Part shown: piece after piece, positions 1-11,900 of the stretch | Layout: each line of letters opens with the position of its first letter | Position numbering within the stretch: the first letter of the stretch is position 1 | DNA from: Trichinella spiralis | Taxonomy: Eukaryota > Nematoda > Enoplea > Trichinellida > Trichinellidae | Assembly: GCA_000181795.3 (NCBI GenBank) | Contig: CM012954.1 | Coordinates: 5,041,374 to 5,105,373 of the forward strand | Direction of reading: 5' to 3' | DNA: 64,000 bases | Program-made: the position numbers and the translations under genes | Notes under the pieces: generated by a model | Told to the model about the DNA's origin: nothing | Seen by the model: the letters and a program-made list of their open reading frames with translations, nothing else | The model's database searches: none

Positions 1-125
1 TGTACGTACCGTTCATCTTGTGCACAACTTACCTTCTCACTGGTACTTACCTTCATCTTGTGCACAACTTACCTTCTCACTTATACTTACCTTCACCCTG
101 TTCACTACTTACCGAACTTACCTTT
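1..125. repeat. Left-edge tandem repeat, 40-bp unit
   Basis: Two nearly identical 40-bp units lie at 12-51 and 52-91, each starting TTCATCTTGTGCACAACTTA, followed by a degraded third unit to about 125. The first bases of the window look like the end of an earlier unit, so the array probably begins outside. Read on the minus strand each unit carries two GGTAAGT motifs, the consensus 5' splice-site word, most likely a by-product of the repeat. No coding sense was seen. Confidence 0.85.
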
Positions 126-417
126 ACATTTACGAACTTCACATTTTCCTATAATGTCTGCTTAGACTTATTTTTAAACATTCCGTTATAGGCAACAAGG
201 CTAAGTAAACAGCCATGTTGCCTTCAACTGAATGTCGGAATCTGTATCTAAACTATTCTTGCCTAAACGTACCTGAAAAATTGAAGCAATCTTTACAATT
301 AACGTACGCAGTATGCAAAAGTTAAATGCTTACTGATCTGCTTCTGACTGACTGAGCATCAACTGATGGCAGGCCTTCGCCCTGTGTAAAGTGTAAAATT
401 GTAAAACAACCGCATGT

Positions 418-1014
418 TCAATAACGTATAGTTTCCTTGTGGTCCGATTGTGTAAATACGGATGTGAGTACATTTTCGAGTAGCAGTTCACCGTATGCTG
501 GTGGATCGAGAACTGAGTAGACGTAATCAAAGGAACTTTTGTCGTCGCTCAACAGCGGCAAATGATGGTTGGTGATCTTGCTCAAAGAGCCCGGAGCGAC
601 ATCCAGACGATGATTTGCGTGTATTGCAGAAAAGTGATCAAAGCTGACAACTCGGAACCAATCCGGCATCGAGTTCCATTTGCCGTCCGTGACGTAGAAA
701 GTGAAACCGAATAGCCTATTCTCATCATCATCTGTTGGAAATTTGTCTTCGTATTTGACCAGCATCACACGACCTTCATCGACATCAATTTGCGTGAATT
801 CATTTATGGCATCAGACAAATGTCCATCAAAAGCTAAATAACAACTCTGACTTGATGTTACAAGAATTTTCAACTGATCAGTTGGACTGTCTTCGTCGGC
901 AACTTTCAGATGCTGATTTGACAAAATTGCCCAATTCTGACGTTTGTTTTTCCAGCGCATTGGTTCGTTGAGCAAAATTTTTGAATGTTGAACCAAAGAA
1001 TGCACCAATTTCAT
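418..1014 (-). CDS. CSPG-repeat exon (FRAS1/FREM or CSPG4-like extracellular protein), possibly truncated
   Basis: This open frame of 198 residues contains one complete and one incomplete CSPG (NG2) repeat. The first repeat shows a DEDSPTDQL segment, then FTQIDVDEGR, and ends with the typical FTFYVTDG. The second starts near residue 145 (ITNHHLPLL), continues with a DPPAYGELLL strand and reaches FTQSDHKETIRY, where the frame stops. Families with such repeats (CSPG4, FRAS1, FREM) are large extracellular or single-pass proteins of basement membranes and cell surfaces. The ATG sits directly behind ctttag, which reads as a splice acceptor, so this is probably an internal exon, not a gene start. 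The stop falls in the middle of the second repeat. Either an intron with a weak donor (ACGTTATT) removes it, or this copy is broken. The remaining exons were not identified. Confidence 0.6.
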   Translation of the reverse strand: MKLVHSLVQHSKILLNEPMRWKNKRQNWAILSNQHLKVADEDSPTDQLKILVTSSQSCYLAFDGHLSDAINEFTQIDVDEGRVMLVKYEDKFPTDDDENRLFGFTFYVTDGKWNSMPDWFRVVSFDHFSAIHANHRLDVAPGSLSKITNHHLPLLSDDKSSFDYVYSVLDPPAYGELLLENVLTSVFTQSDHKETIRY

Positions 1015-4000
1015 CTAAAGTTTGAACAAATTTATTTGCAGTGTTGTGAAATGTAAAAGCATGTTAAATAAAACTGATACAAAACAGCCACATTATGAAA
1101 ATTGAAGACGAATAAGAGTGCATCGTTGTTCCTTATTTAATAAGTAGACAAATATGCAAAAAAAATTACTTACATTTGTTGGTTATTCAGTTGCAGCTGC
1201 AGGCTAAAGCATTCAACTAAACATTCTTAGTCTGTGATAAGCAACACGGCATTGTGACCACTCTCACTCATCAAAATAAACAAAACGTGTACTTACGTAC
1301 TTACTTACTTACATGTCTATCACTTTCGAACCGCACTGATGGCAACTCATACTACCAAATTTATAGAATACACACAGACACCAGCGCAAATCGACTGTAT
1401 TCACGATCTGCTGTTATTACAAAGCATTTAATTAACTTACAATAACAAACAATTACACAAACTTACAATAAGGGAAACCACACCGATTACTGTATCATTA
1501 CTGGGTAATGCCAGTACACCAACTTCAACTGACGCAGAGCGCGATCAGTATGAAGACATATCTTGTGGAGGTGGATGATGCATTGCATTCCTATAATAGG
1601 CAAAAGCTGTACTTACGTATTTTTGTGATAGCACATTTAGAACGCATTGATATAAACTTGACAAACCATGTTCGCCAGAGCGACAGGAATTAGAAAACGG
1701 TTCAATTATGATGACGTAGGCTAATTCAATAAAACATTGATTTACAAAATTTCTGATAAATAGTGTTATATAAACAGAATATTCTTTCCCTTCACTCTTA
1801 CCAGAAATATAGTTGTAAATACAGTTGCTGCACTGCAGTAAATATAGTTGTACACCTAAAAAACAACACTTCCAGTGCAGTATTGAAACTTAAAGCTTAA
1901 TAAAGTCAAACATAACCAATCTACGTTATCACTTATATGATGCCGATGTGGAATTGATGGCGTAGCCAACATACAATCTGTTTCCGGAAATCAAAATGAT
2001 GGCAAACAAACAGCAGGGCGAAATTATGATGCACAGTTACCACATACAGATACTTTTCATAATCTAGTTATTACATTACATAACAGCTGATCATAATGAT
2101 GTATAATGAAAGTTGAAATTTTCTGAAAAGTAATTAATAAAGTGTAATATAAGTTGAAACAACTTCTGTATCTGAAACATCTGTAAAACTGTATTTCCAA
2201 TGAAATTTCAAATCTTGAAGTTATTCAAATCAAGGCCACCCAATCTACAATATTATCAACATGTTTTGTGCGCTGCAGTTAAGATTCAAGTGATGTGGAG
2301 TTGAACGCATAACAGATCTACAATCTAAATTTCACTGAATAATTTCAAAAAGCTGTGCAAAATTATAATAATGCATATTTACCATATTCACTAATTTTTC
2401 AGAATCTCTTTGTTTGTTTCTTTGTGTTTGATCATTGATATGAATATAATATAAATTCTGAAAGTGAATTATATTAATGCCGTCATCTAAAAATAAAAAA
2501 CGGAAATACGAACTTCATGGTCTTCAACATCTGATGTATCTGAAAGTTAGTAATAACAACACGAAAAAGAGACCTGTCAGTTTCCATTCACCATATTAGT
2601 AAAGTAACATGCATAGCATACCACCACCAAAATATCAAATCCTACTTACCACTATTTCCTGGTTCGTTTTGAAGAGCGGAAATATAGTTGACAACGCGCC
2701 TGACGGACAGCAATCCAGTGAACAGAATAACCTAAAGTAATCGAAGTACTCTGATTAAACGTATAATAAGTAAATTATGCAAATGACTATTTACTTTGCC
2801 TCCGGAAGAACAACCTAATTCACCATCAGTAATAGCGCAGTGCAATGAATTTTATGAACAACGTTACTAAACGAGACGATGAAATTTATTACGTTTTTAT
2901 TTACACACTTCATATTACTACGCAATATTGCACTATTGCGTAATATTGCATTACTACGTAATAGTGCAATACTATGCAAATTTGATGAGCTGAATTTAGC
3001 TGATTGAAAGTATGAGGTGATAGAATAATGTACGAATATTGTTTTTCCACAAATCAGAATTAGATTTATAGTAAAACTGAAAGCAGTTTAGAAAATAAAA
3101 TGCATTTTCAGATTTATAAAAAAAATAGATTTAATTTTATAATGATAATAATTACCACAGGAATTATGTAACGTTTAGTCGAATTAAAAACAAGCAGATT
3201 TTCATGAACAACGCATTCAATATATTTATGGAGAGTAGTTAAATTGCATGAGAATTACAATAATTACAATTCATACTTGGAAATAACATAGAATTATTAA
3301 TCACCCAACAAATAGCTATTAAAAACAAAAAGTTTCATGTAGATCTCTAAAAATGAATATTCATGAAATAGAAACAATACATTTCTCATTAAGAATATGT
3401 TATTGAAACTGCCGCAACATCCCGGCCAGGAATTTGAAAATCTTCGAAAAAAAATTGTACCAGAAGCAGATTTTTCAGAACCATTTGTAAACCGCAAAAC
3501 ATTACTACTAGCCAGCAAACGAATGTTTATTCTGCTTCTCCGTAAACAATCTTCGGATTATAAAATTTGCATTTCATCTCTAACATCACACTTACTTTTA
3601 CTACACCTTTATGTAAATTTTTTTTAAACTTCAAACTCAAATGCCAATACCAATTCAACGTAATAATTAATAATAAAAATCTTTTATAATGTTATATCAT
3701 ATATATATATATATATATCTGACAGATCACATCAGCTAAGCGCAGTTCATTCAGCTCGAAATAGTGGGGAGGAGTGGGTAGAATTTTCAATTGAGCGCGA
3801 TCTCCGTTCAAGTTAAAATCATTAAGAACCGTATGCTGGAAATCATTAGACGGGAAAGCAAGGCGGGACAACAAAAGAGGAAGGAAGGAGGGAGAACTTG
3901 CAGGATGGAGGGGGTGAAAGTTGTCAGATTGTGAATCACGTTCCTTCACTCAACCTTCACGGAAAATAATCAGGCGTTCCTTCATTTATCAATAATGACA

Positions 4001-4633
4001 ACATTAATGGAGATATTGAGTTATTTTCTCAATGATAAAAAACAGTGGGATCTATAAGTCTGTGCTATTGGCAATACAATGGCATCATAGGGTCTTAAGG
4101 ATGAACTGAACGTTAGTGCCATTCTGAAAGTTTCAAGAATGGTGGTTAAAACTGTGTTTTCTAGCTAGCAGCAACTTTCCCATGTCATGCTGAAACAATT
4201 CTGTTCGCAAATCGAACAGTTTAGAGCATTTAGGGGTGTGATTTCTCTATCCCGGTGACAGACAGTTCCATTAAACAGTTGGCCAAGTATTTTACCTCAG
4301 CAGTGAATATCACAGAAGGGATTAAAGATAATGTGGGAGTGGTTCAACGACTATGTCAATACTATTTTACAAATGCATTTGTAAGGACTATTGAGAATTA
4401 TAGATCTATATATCATTACTACTATATATTACGGCTGGAGATTGTCGTGTCTGTAATAAAGTATTGATTATTAATTGAACATCATTACAGAAAAAAGCGC
4501 GTTAGGTTACATCCAAAACATTAAACTTAAACAATTACAGCAAGATGTAAAAGCGGGCATGCTTAGCAAATTGCGGGAAAAAACGGAACGAAAACAAAGT
4601 ATAAAAAAACAGCAAGTATGTAAAAATTCATAC
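1015..4633. other. AT-rich stretch without recognisable gene
   Basis: I see no recognisable protein here. Short open frames occur, for example 3397-3627 on plus and 3297-3518 on minus, but neither resembles a known family and both strands look equally open. The stretch may be intron of the CSPG-repeat gene, because exon candidates on the same strand lie further upstream at 4.6-4.9 kb. A (TA)n run is present near 3701-3718 and an inverted repeat lies at 2918-2980 (listed separately). Confidence 0.5.
2918..2980. repeat. Imperfect inverted repeat (hairpin or cruciform)
   Basis: GCACTATTGCGTAATATTGC is followed at once by GCATTACTACGTAATAGTGC, an imperfect reverse complement of the first. A further GCAATATTGC and ACTATGC copy of the motif flanks them. 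The arms are about 20 bases with almost no loop. Function is unknown; it could be a remnant of a small palindromic element. Confidence 0.6.
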
Positions 4634-4709
4634 CTGTTAGCAGGACTGCCTGAGCCATACATTTTTCCAACTGAGTTTCCTGATTTCATCATGTATTCAG
4701 TTTCACAAT
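4634..4709 (-). CDS. Candidate internal exon, unidentified protein
   Basis: Between an acceptor-like tacgttgag and a strong donor AACAG/GTATGA lies an open segment of 24 codons reading CETEYMMKSGNSVGKMYG and continuing to SGSPANR. It is too short to assign to a family. The donor is in phase 2. The neighbouring candidate exon at 4850-4936 lies upstream on the same strand, but the phases do not join directly (the join would make a stop), so another exon may lie between them or one call may be wrong. It could belong to the same transcript as the CSPG-repeat exon. Confidence 0.35.
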
Positions 4710-4849
4710 CTCAACGTATTTGTTGAAGTGAAGCACCAAAATAACCAAATAACGCAATGCAGTGAGTAATTAGAACGCTCTTCAGCAACGAATAATTAAA
4801 TAATAGTGCAGTTCTCTCAATAAGGAGAAATTTATATAAGGAAAATTAC

Positions 4850-4936
4850 TTCCGGATTTGAATGGCACAAAGTGCACGTAGCAGAATGCCATCGGCAATG
4901 TTCACCTTCATATTAGCATAAACATACTCCGCTGAC
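4850..4936 (-). CDS. Candidate internal exon, unidentified protein
   Basis: A good acceptor (gcatttctag) is followed by an open frame of 28 codons, SAEYVYANMKVNIADGILLR and then ALCAIQIR, ending at AA/GTAATT, a plausible donor in phase 2. The other two frames are interrupted. The segment has mixed hydrophobic and charged residues and does not remind me of a particular family. It lies on the same strand as the exon candidate at 4.63-4.71 kb and the CSPG exon, so all three may be parts of one minus-strand gene. Confidence 0.35.
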
Positions 4937-7900
4937 CTAGAAATGCGTGTATGCTTTGAAAACGTGAGGTAATGTAATGGGCTAACAACAAAGACTATAA
5001 TAATTGCTCAACAGCAACAAAATCCTGAATACGTTACAGATGAAAGTCTCTATCTATCTCAAAAAATATTATGACGTAATTGAAAGAAGCATAAAAAACC
5101 GTAACTTAAATGAAACTGAACGGCAACGTTAATCGTACGTAAATTAAACAACAATCAACTATTAGTGTATGATCGCTGCCTAAGCATGCAATAATAGTCA
5201 ACAGGATAATAATACTTTGCAATGAATACCATTTTCAACAGAATTAACTCATTAATTTCAAAGAACCGATTCCTTAGTTATCATTTAGCAGTTATATATT
5301 CAATATCTATGTCAAGCATTTTTACAATGTCATTCAATAAAAAAACTGTAACTTACAAAAATAGTCAATTTCCCATCATTTGGAGATATACATGTTCTGA
5401 AGAGTTGCACAACCTGATTGGCCATATTGAATATAAATGATGATGCTTGTCAGGTTTCCTTTGAAGTCGTCCTTTATTCTGATGTTGCACGACACCATCC
5501 GCCTACAAATATTCCAAAATCAACCCTACAACAAAATTTAGAATTCTTGAATTGATGCAAATTCAAATCATACACAACATGATCATCGATGAGTTACGCT
5601 TTACGATTAATATTTGATTTTCTTTTCGTAAATGCAAATTTGCATGAAGATTGTACTAAACATGTAGTACGCCTACTTTTTGTTATTCTCAGCAAACAAT
5701 CTCTACGTCCGTTGATGCAAAATCACACAAACGACAAGATATGAGACAGAACTTTACAATATTAAGGATAATATTCCTTCGCACATCTAGAAGCGATTGG
5801 TTAGCCCAAATAAAGTAAATTAAATAAAGTTATTATTAAAGTTTTAAAGCAGAAGTTAAGTCAAATTACTTCATAATTATTAGGCGCGTCTCATTAACAT
5901 GCAAATTTTCATTCTTTCATTGCTTTCCCGTTTGTTTGCTTAGCAACTATAGGTCGCTAGAAACGTCGCCATCTATCTAATACATAAAAAACCTTAATTT
6001 GAAAAGCTTATTTTTCAGCAATGTAATGGTATTTGGAAATGGGAAATCACGTAATTGTTATTATTGTGATGTTACATCATATATATTGTTTTTAGCATGA
6101 TTTTAGATTAATAGTCGTGAAAATTCTTACTTGCCTAATGTAATGAAAAGCAGGTGCAGTAAGACCGATTTACCAGAAAATGCATGCAAAGTTTGTGATT
6201 CAATGGGTGTTGGCGTACGGTAGGCTGGGAGAGTGCATTGATGTGGAATTGGAATATTGAATCTATTAATAAGATAATAAATACATTAAATGACGACCCT
6301 GCAAAATTGAAATTGTTTTAAAACCTATTTCATCAGTTTTTATAGAATAAAATTAATCAAAATCTTTAAAAATGCAATGCAAGTTCAAAATTAACCGTAA
6401 TTCATTTCAAATGCAAATCAAGTAAATTCATAATAAATGTTTTTTATTGAACAATAAGTAGAAATAACAAGAGATAATGCGGTAGAAAATTCTTGACATC
6501 AATTGTAAAAATACGAAAAGTATGCAAATTAAATACAGGCCCTCAAAATGTACAGTAATATTAAGTGTAATGTATGACAGCAATATCGCTATACATTAGG
6601 CTTTGAGAACAGAGTCATCGTAGGTGACAGACTTCAGATAGTAAGCATCTATGCCATCTATTTTGGAATACGTATTTGGCAGTTCAGAATCTACTATTCG
6701 CTATGAAGCGAAATCTGGGCAGAAACCGAGGATGGAAGGCACGAGGGTTTTCGAGACAGAGAATCCTTATGCCCAAGTAATAGGGCAGTGGTTGGGCACA
6801 AATGAGGCGGAGCATGCGGTACGTAGGGGTAACCACCGCAAACAAGAAGCTTTGAGAAACAAAATGCTAAAAACATTTACGAAAAAACAAAAGTAATCAA
6901 AAGAAATTGAGCAATCTACCCTTCCCTGTGTAAAGTAGCAAAAATCACGGTGTCAGGAAAAAAGTGGCAACCGCTAAACCCCTGGCCTTTTGGACATAGC
7001 TCCCTTAAAAATCGAGAGAAAATGCGAAAAAATTCCACCAGTGAATTGAGCATGCAAAACCAACATCATCCCCTTCACCTGAAAACTGGGCTAAAACACT
7101 AAGTCCCCACGCTTCTAAAGTGGGGCCCATGGCATGGCCGTCATCAGTAAGAAAAAATGCAGCATTGGGCTGTTGTTACGTCTGTACGTGTTGTAATGAC
7201 ATATATTAATTGCGTCTTTGTAATGAAGAATCTTTGTCTCGACATCAGAAATTGCAGGACAATAATTCAAACAAATTTAAATGAAAAACCAAAAATGTGC
7301 AAAAGAATGATACCAAAGATTGAAGTGATGTGAAAAATCAAAAGAAAATTGAAAGAAAATAAAGCATCTTGATTGATAAAATACAAAAGGGGACATAATA
7401 TGGTAAGAAATATTGAATTCCATTGAAAAAGGATTGAGCAACGTGCTCAACAAATATCACAAAAATGTAACAAAGAAAAGATAAAAGTAACATAAGTGAC
7501 TGAAGATGAAAACCATTCCAATGTTTAGTCACCACAACTGACCAGTGCTCACATCCATCTCGTCCATTGATGGTAGCCATTCCATTTGGCATATCTTCTC
7601 CGTGGGTTGCTTATTACGGTTTGTTACATGTTTACGAATTTGTATGCAATGTATCATGAGTCGCTATGTTTAAAATTAATGTAAGAATAAAAAAGCAAAA
7701 GAATAACAAATAGTAATCTTTGAAAAGAAAATCAAAATATAAAAGAACATATAATAAGAGTTTTTAACAAAAGAAAGAATCATTTTTAAAATGGTAGAAT
7801 AAAAATAATTCAATTAATAAAAACAATATAAAGAAGATGCATATCTTGAAATTAAGCTAAGCGTTAAATGGAAATAATTAGAAGTTAACAAATGAAAAAA

Positions 7901-8390
7901 ATCTATAAATATTGCGACTTATGAAAATAATTGCATACTAAGATTTTGGGCGGCAAAGCCTGAACACTGCATTAAATCAAAACTCAACCATGTAAGGTTT
8001 GTCATTAACTTAATTGTAGAAACTGACAAGTGAATTCTAAAACCTACATAAACCGTATTATTTAATTCTGTTTGTTAATTTACAATCTTAATATATACTT
8101 TCATCATTGCCTTTTAATAAATTATAAAATAAGTGAAAAAAAATGCAACTTACCCAAATTTATGTTTTCACCTCGTTCAGGCTTGCCTTCTCTTTGTCCA
8201 GTCGAAAATTATGATGAGCAATTTTCAAAAAATGGAAATAAAATAAACATACGAAACAAATCAGTTTCTTCAACAGCAATAGCAGGCTATCGAGTAGCAC
8301 ATAAAGTGCAAATAACCGATCGGAATATCACACAATTACGACCGCTTTCAGAATGCTGTATAAAAGAACCACAGTAGAATCGAATAGCTA
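4937..8390. other. Mostly AT-rich, no recognisable gene; small GC-richer island at 6.6-7.15 kb
   Basis: No family was recognised. A plus-strand frame at 6651-6896 codes for a basic, compositionally ordinary peptide (ending KMLKTFTKKQK) inside a GC-richer island. The same island holds a CCCCAC...GTGGGG hairpin at 7105-7125 and the near-palindrome GGCCCATGGCATGGCC just after it. The island could be a worn mobile-element fragment. The frame at 8072-8377 (plus) is not recognised. Confidence 0.4.
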
Positions 8391-8394
8391 ACGT

Positions 8395-8900
8395 GGACGC
8401 AGTAACCGATATAGCGGTGTATGAAAAAAGTGAACTGCTGTATTATGGAAAATCACTGACGGCGGAGTAATAGTCGCCGTGCACGATAAAACTGAAATGC
8501 TGCGCCCCAGATAATAAGCCGTTGCGCAGTAATGTGCGTTGTACATTATGCAAATTTTTTGCGAGATAGCAAATACCTCAGCGCGGAGTAATTAATGGAC
8601 GCGGTGCACGATAGAAATGAATTGCTGCGTCAAAAAAAGTAAACCGGGGTTGAGTAATCGCTGGTGTGAATTATGGGAAATTGTTGCGCCATAGAGAACA
8701 ACCCGCAATGGGCGCAGGCATTATGGAAAACTGATGCGCTGTAGAAAATATCCCATTGCGGAGTAATCGACACCGTGCAGAACAAAATTGAAATGCTGCG
8801 TTATAGAAAATAACTTCTGCTTCTGTGTAATGGACGTGAGCCATTGTGCAAGTGGATGTGCTACAAGGATTGAGCCGTTGTGCAGTGGAAAATGTCGTCT
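8395..8900. repeat. Decayed tandem array, about 61-bp units
   Basis: About eight diverged copies follow one another. Recurrent words at regular spacing are GCGGAGTAAT, then CGCNGTGCACGATA, AAATTGAAATGCTGCG and TAGAAAATAA before the next unit. Copies begin near 8398, 8461, 8523, 8583, 8649, 8755 and 8816; one unit between 8649 and 8755 has lost part of its sequence. Copies share only part of their bases, so the array is old. It is far richer in GC and CpG than its surroundings. I see no open frame across it. Confidence 0.7.
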
Positions 8901-11900
8901 TTCATAACAGAAGTTGAAACAGCTGCGCTGCGACTACGAACAATAATAAGGAAAAATCTGAAAAAAGAAACTGTATCAAACAAACAAAGAACAACAAATA
9001 ATGATGTTGAAATAGCAGTTACTGTAATTGCAATTGAACATTGAATTCCTCATGTTTTCAAAGTAACAATGAAAATTCAATACACTATTAATTGAATACA
9101 TTACTAGATACTGAACAAAACGCTCAATAACTTGCACCTGAGAGTCATTGCCTACTGTCTAGTTATTTTACAGTAAGTAATTCGACTTAAGTGGAAAACG
9201 ATGAATAAATAAATAATGTGACCTAAACTTGTTAGATATAGATTATTATAGACTACAGATTATGTACATATAAACCAACAGAAATCAACTGTGGATAGAT
9301 AATCGTTAACGATGAGGATAAGAGCCTCTGAAGGTTTTCTAATATTGAAATGTTAGAGAATCGACATGTATTTATTTGTAAGAATAGATGGAAATGTAAC
9401 ATTGTTCTTGTTGTATCACTACTGTAAAAGGTTTGAAGTTGAATTATTGTTTGAAAGTAGAGTCTTATTGTGAAACTGAAACACACAAGATTACACTAAT
9501 AACAATCGTGCACAACCCCGTTTATTGATCAGCTGCAACATCATATAGTATTGTTTTTATGATGGATGAATTTAAATATATCTTTTGAATTCTACCATTT
9601 CTGAAAATATTTCTACAATCGAATTTAACACTGTCAAATTACCATCAAAACTACTGGGCTGCAAATGACAGAGAGTAGAGTACGTAGACGAACATCATTG
9701 AATAATTTCATATGTCCATAATTGTGCAAAGTGCCCGAATGCGTACCCCTATACATTGTATGACAACAATTCGTAAACTGTTCTGTTTATATTTTGCATA
9801 ATAATTGTCATTTACGTCGAACCGTTCGAGAATGTATTTCTTGCGTACAAATTGTGTTGTCACACGTGTTGCATCGATGCAACAACTAATAACTCTGGCA
9901 ACGAAGATCAAACAAGAACAGAAATCAATAACCCATATATACCAATATATGCATAAACATGCATGTAGTATATATATATTGCATGCATGAAAATTGCATC
10001 ATTGGATAAATAATAAGTGAACTTAACGAACTGCTGGTTTTTTGATCAAGAGAACGCAAAGTAATAAATAAGAAAAATTAGAATGTTGTTAAGTGTAAAT
10101 AAGAAAGGAATTTTGATGAAAGCAAAAGTCACTTTTAGCAAATAGCAAGCAGACGCTGTTGTTCCACTTTCTCGTCCTTATTTTATTTAAATGAAAACAA
10201 AAATATCAATTTCATTCACCCATTTCTTCTTCACCACGCCAACCAGTAAGTAAAACGGTGTAAACAATTCAACTAAACAATCCGGTTGTTATGCTTCTTT
10301 TTTCATTTGCTTGCTTTATTGATTAGCATTCTCCAACTAACAATACTAATAAATAATAATTAGTAAAGAATTTCTTTGTTGTGGTTGTTGCATCAAGTGA
10401 TAAAAGTTTAGCCAATAGAACAAGTTAATTTTATACGATAAAGTAATAAATAATAACTTGTGAGTGTACTAGAAAAGATATGTTATTATGAATGAATGAA
10501 TGGGATATAAGGAATTCGTGTGTGTGTGTGTGTGTATGTGTGTGTGCGCGCGCAAGTGACCGTGTGAAAGAGAGACAGACAACATGTGTCAATAAGAGAT
10601 GAAATAAAATGAATGCGGTTTGTTTTCGGCCGAGAAATTCTCAAATGCCAAAGTGAATGAATGAATGAATTGACCAGCGGTCATTGAAGCGTCCAATCAA
10701 CCATGAATGAAGAGGAAAAACTGCACAGAGTTGGTAAATGGTTGTTTACGCATCGACCGCTACTCAAAGTCGGCCGTTAATGATAAGAATAATGATGATC
10801 ACAACAAATAGTGCAGTTGGAGAGAGAGAGAGGCACAGCTGAGTGATAGAGTATATACTAATTAAGTATATATATACATATGCGTGTGCGTGTTTAAAGC
10901 AGACATCGATCGGCCGCATCAGATTTTAGCTGCGCTTTGTCCAAGACCAACCAGCCAGCCAGCCAGTCAGTCAGTCAGTCGGCTAGTTAGCAAAACAAAA
11001 CAGCTTGGCGCAGCTGATCACCCCATCCAGCCACACATTTCATCCGCTTTGAATTCATCTTGGACCATGCTGTTCAACCGGTCAACGATCGTGTGCTTTT
11101 CCCAATATTTATTTATTCAATACGCTCCATGCATCCATGTTGAATATGCGCAAACGTTTTTAACCAATGCATGCTGTCGAATTTTCAACAATTCATTCAA
11201 GAAGTGCAAAAGCAATGAGTGTGCAAAGCGAATTGGTCAACTGGCTGGCTGGCAGGCTGTCTGTGATTGAACGAATAAAATAGCTAGTCAGCTAGCCGGC
11301 TAGCTCTAGAGCTAGATAGACAGACTACTTTCCCATTTTTTTTCTGCCCACTGAAATGACCATGTACATGCATATGTAAAATCAGAGACGACGACGTAAA
11401 CAACACCATACAATACAAAAGAATAGTCGAATGTACAGTGTGCACGGTCTGGTGAACCTTTTTGTGCCAGCGTTGACCCAGCTTGACGCGTAGGTTTCTG
11501 GGCCAACGACGATCAATCAACACGGTGGACAAAAGAAAAAGCAACATAAAAACGAAAGAATTGACCTGACATTGGCATGGTGCCAAGCAAAACGAGAAAA
11601 TCAAAAAAAAACAAATGAAACAAAAACCACCACAAGCATCGCTATAATAATAGAATTAGTTGTGCGTATAACTGCTTTTTTTTCTTTCATCAACTAAACT
11701 AGCCGGTGGTGGTGAAAAAGAAAAAAACAAAACTCCACTTCCGGTCAGAGTCACGCCCGCGCACTGGTTGATTCATTACGATTATTTTCGACCATCGTTT
11801 AAAAGATGAAGAAAAATGACCCAGCCTGGTCGTTGATGTTCCACAATGCCGATGACGTCATGATGAGACGATGAAAAGCACGTCCGGTATTATTATTATT

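Noticed and set aside
7105..7125. Hairpin CCCCAC...GTGGGG considered as a histone 3' stem-loop.
   Set aside because: Stem and loop sequences do not match the histone element and no histone gene is nearby.
10884..11270. Plus-strand frame of 128 codons.
   Set aside because: It runs through CAGC and GTCA repeats and resembles no family; no splice or promoter support.
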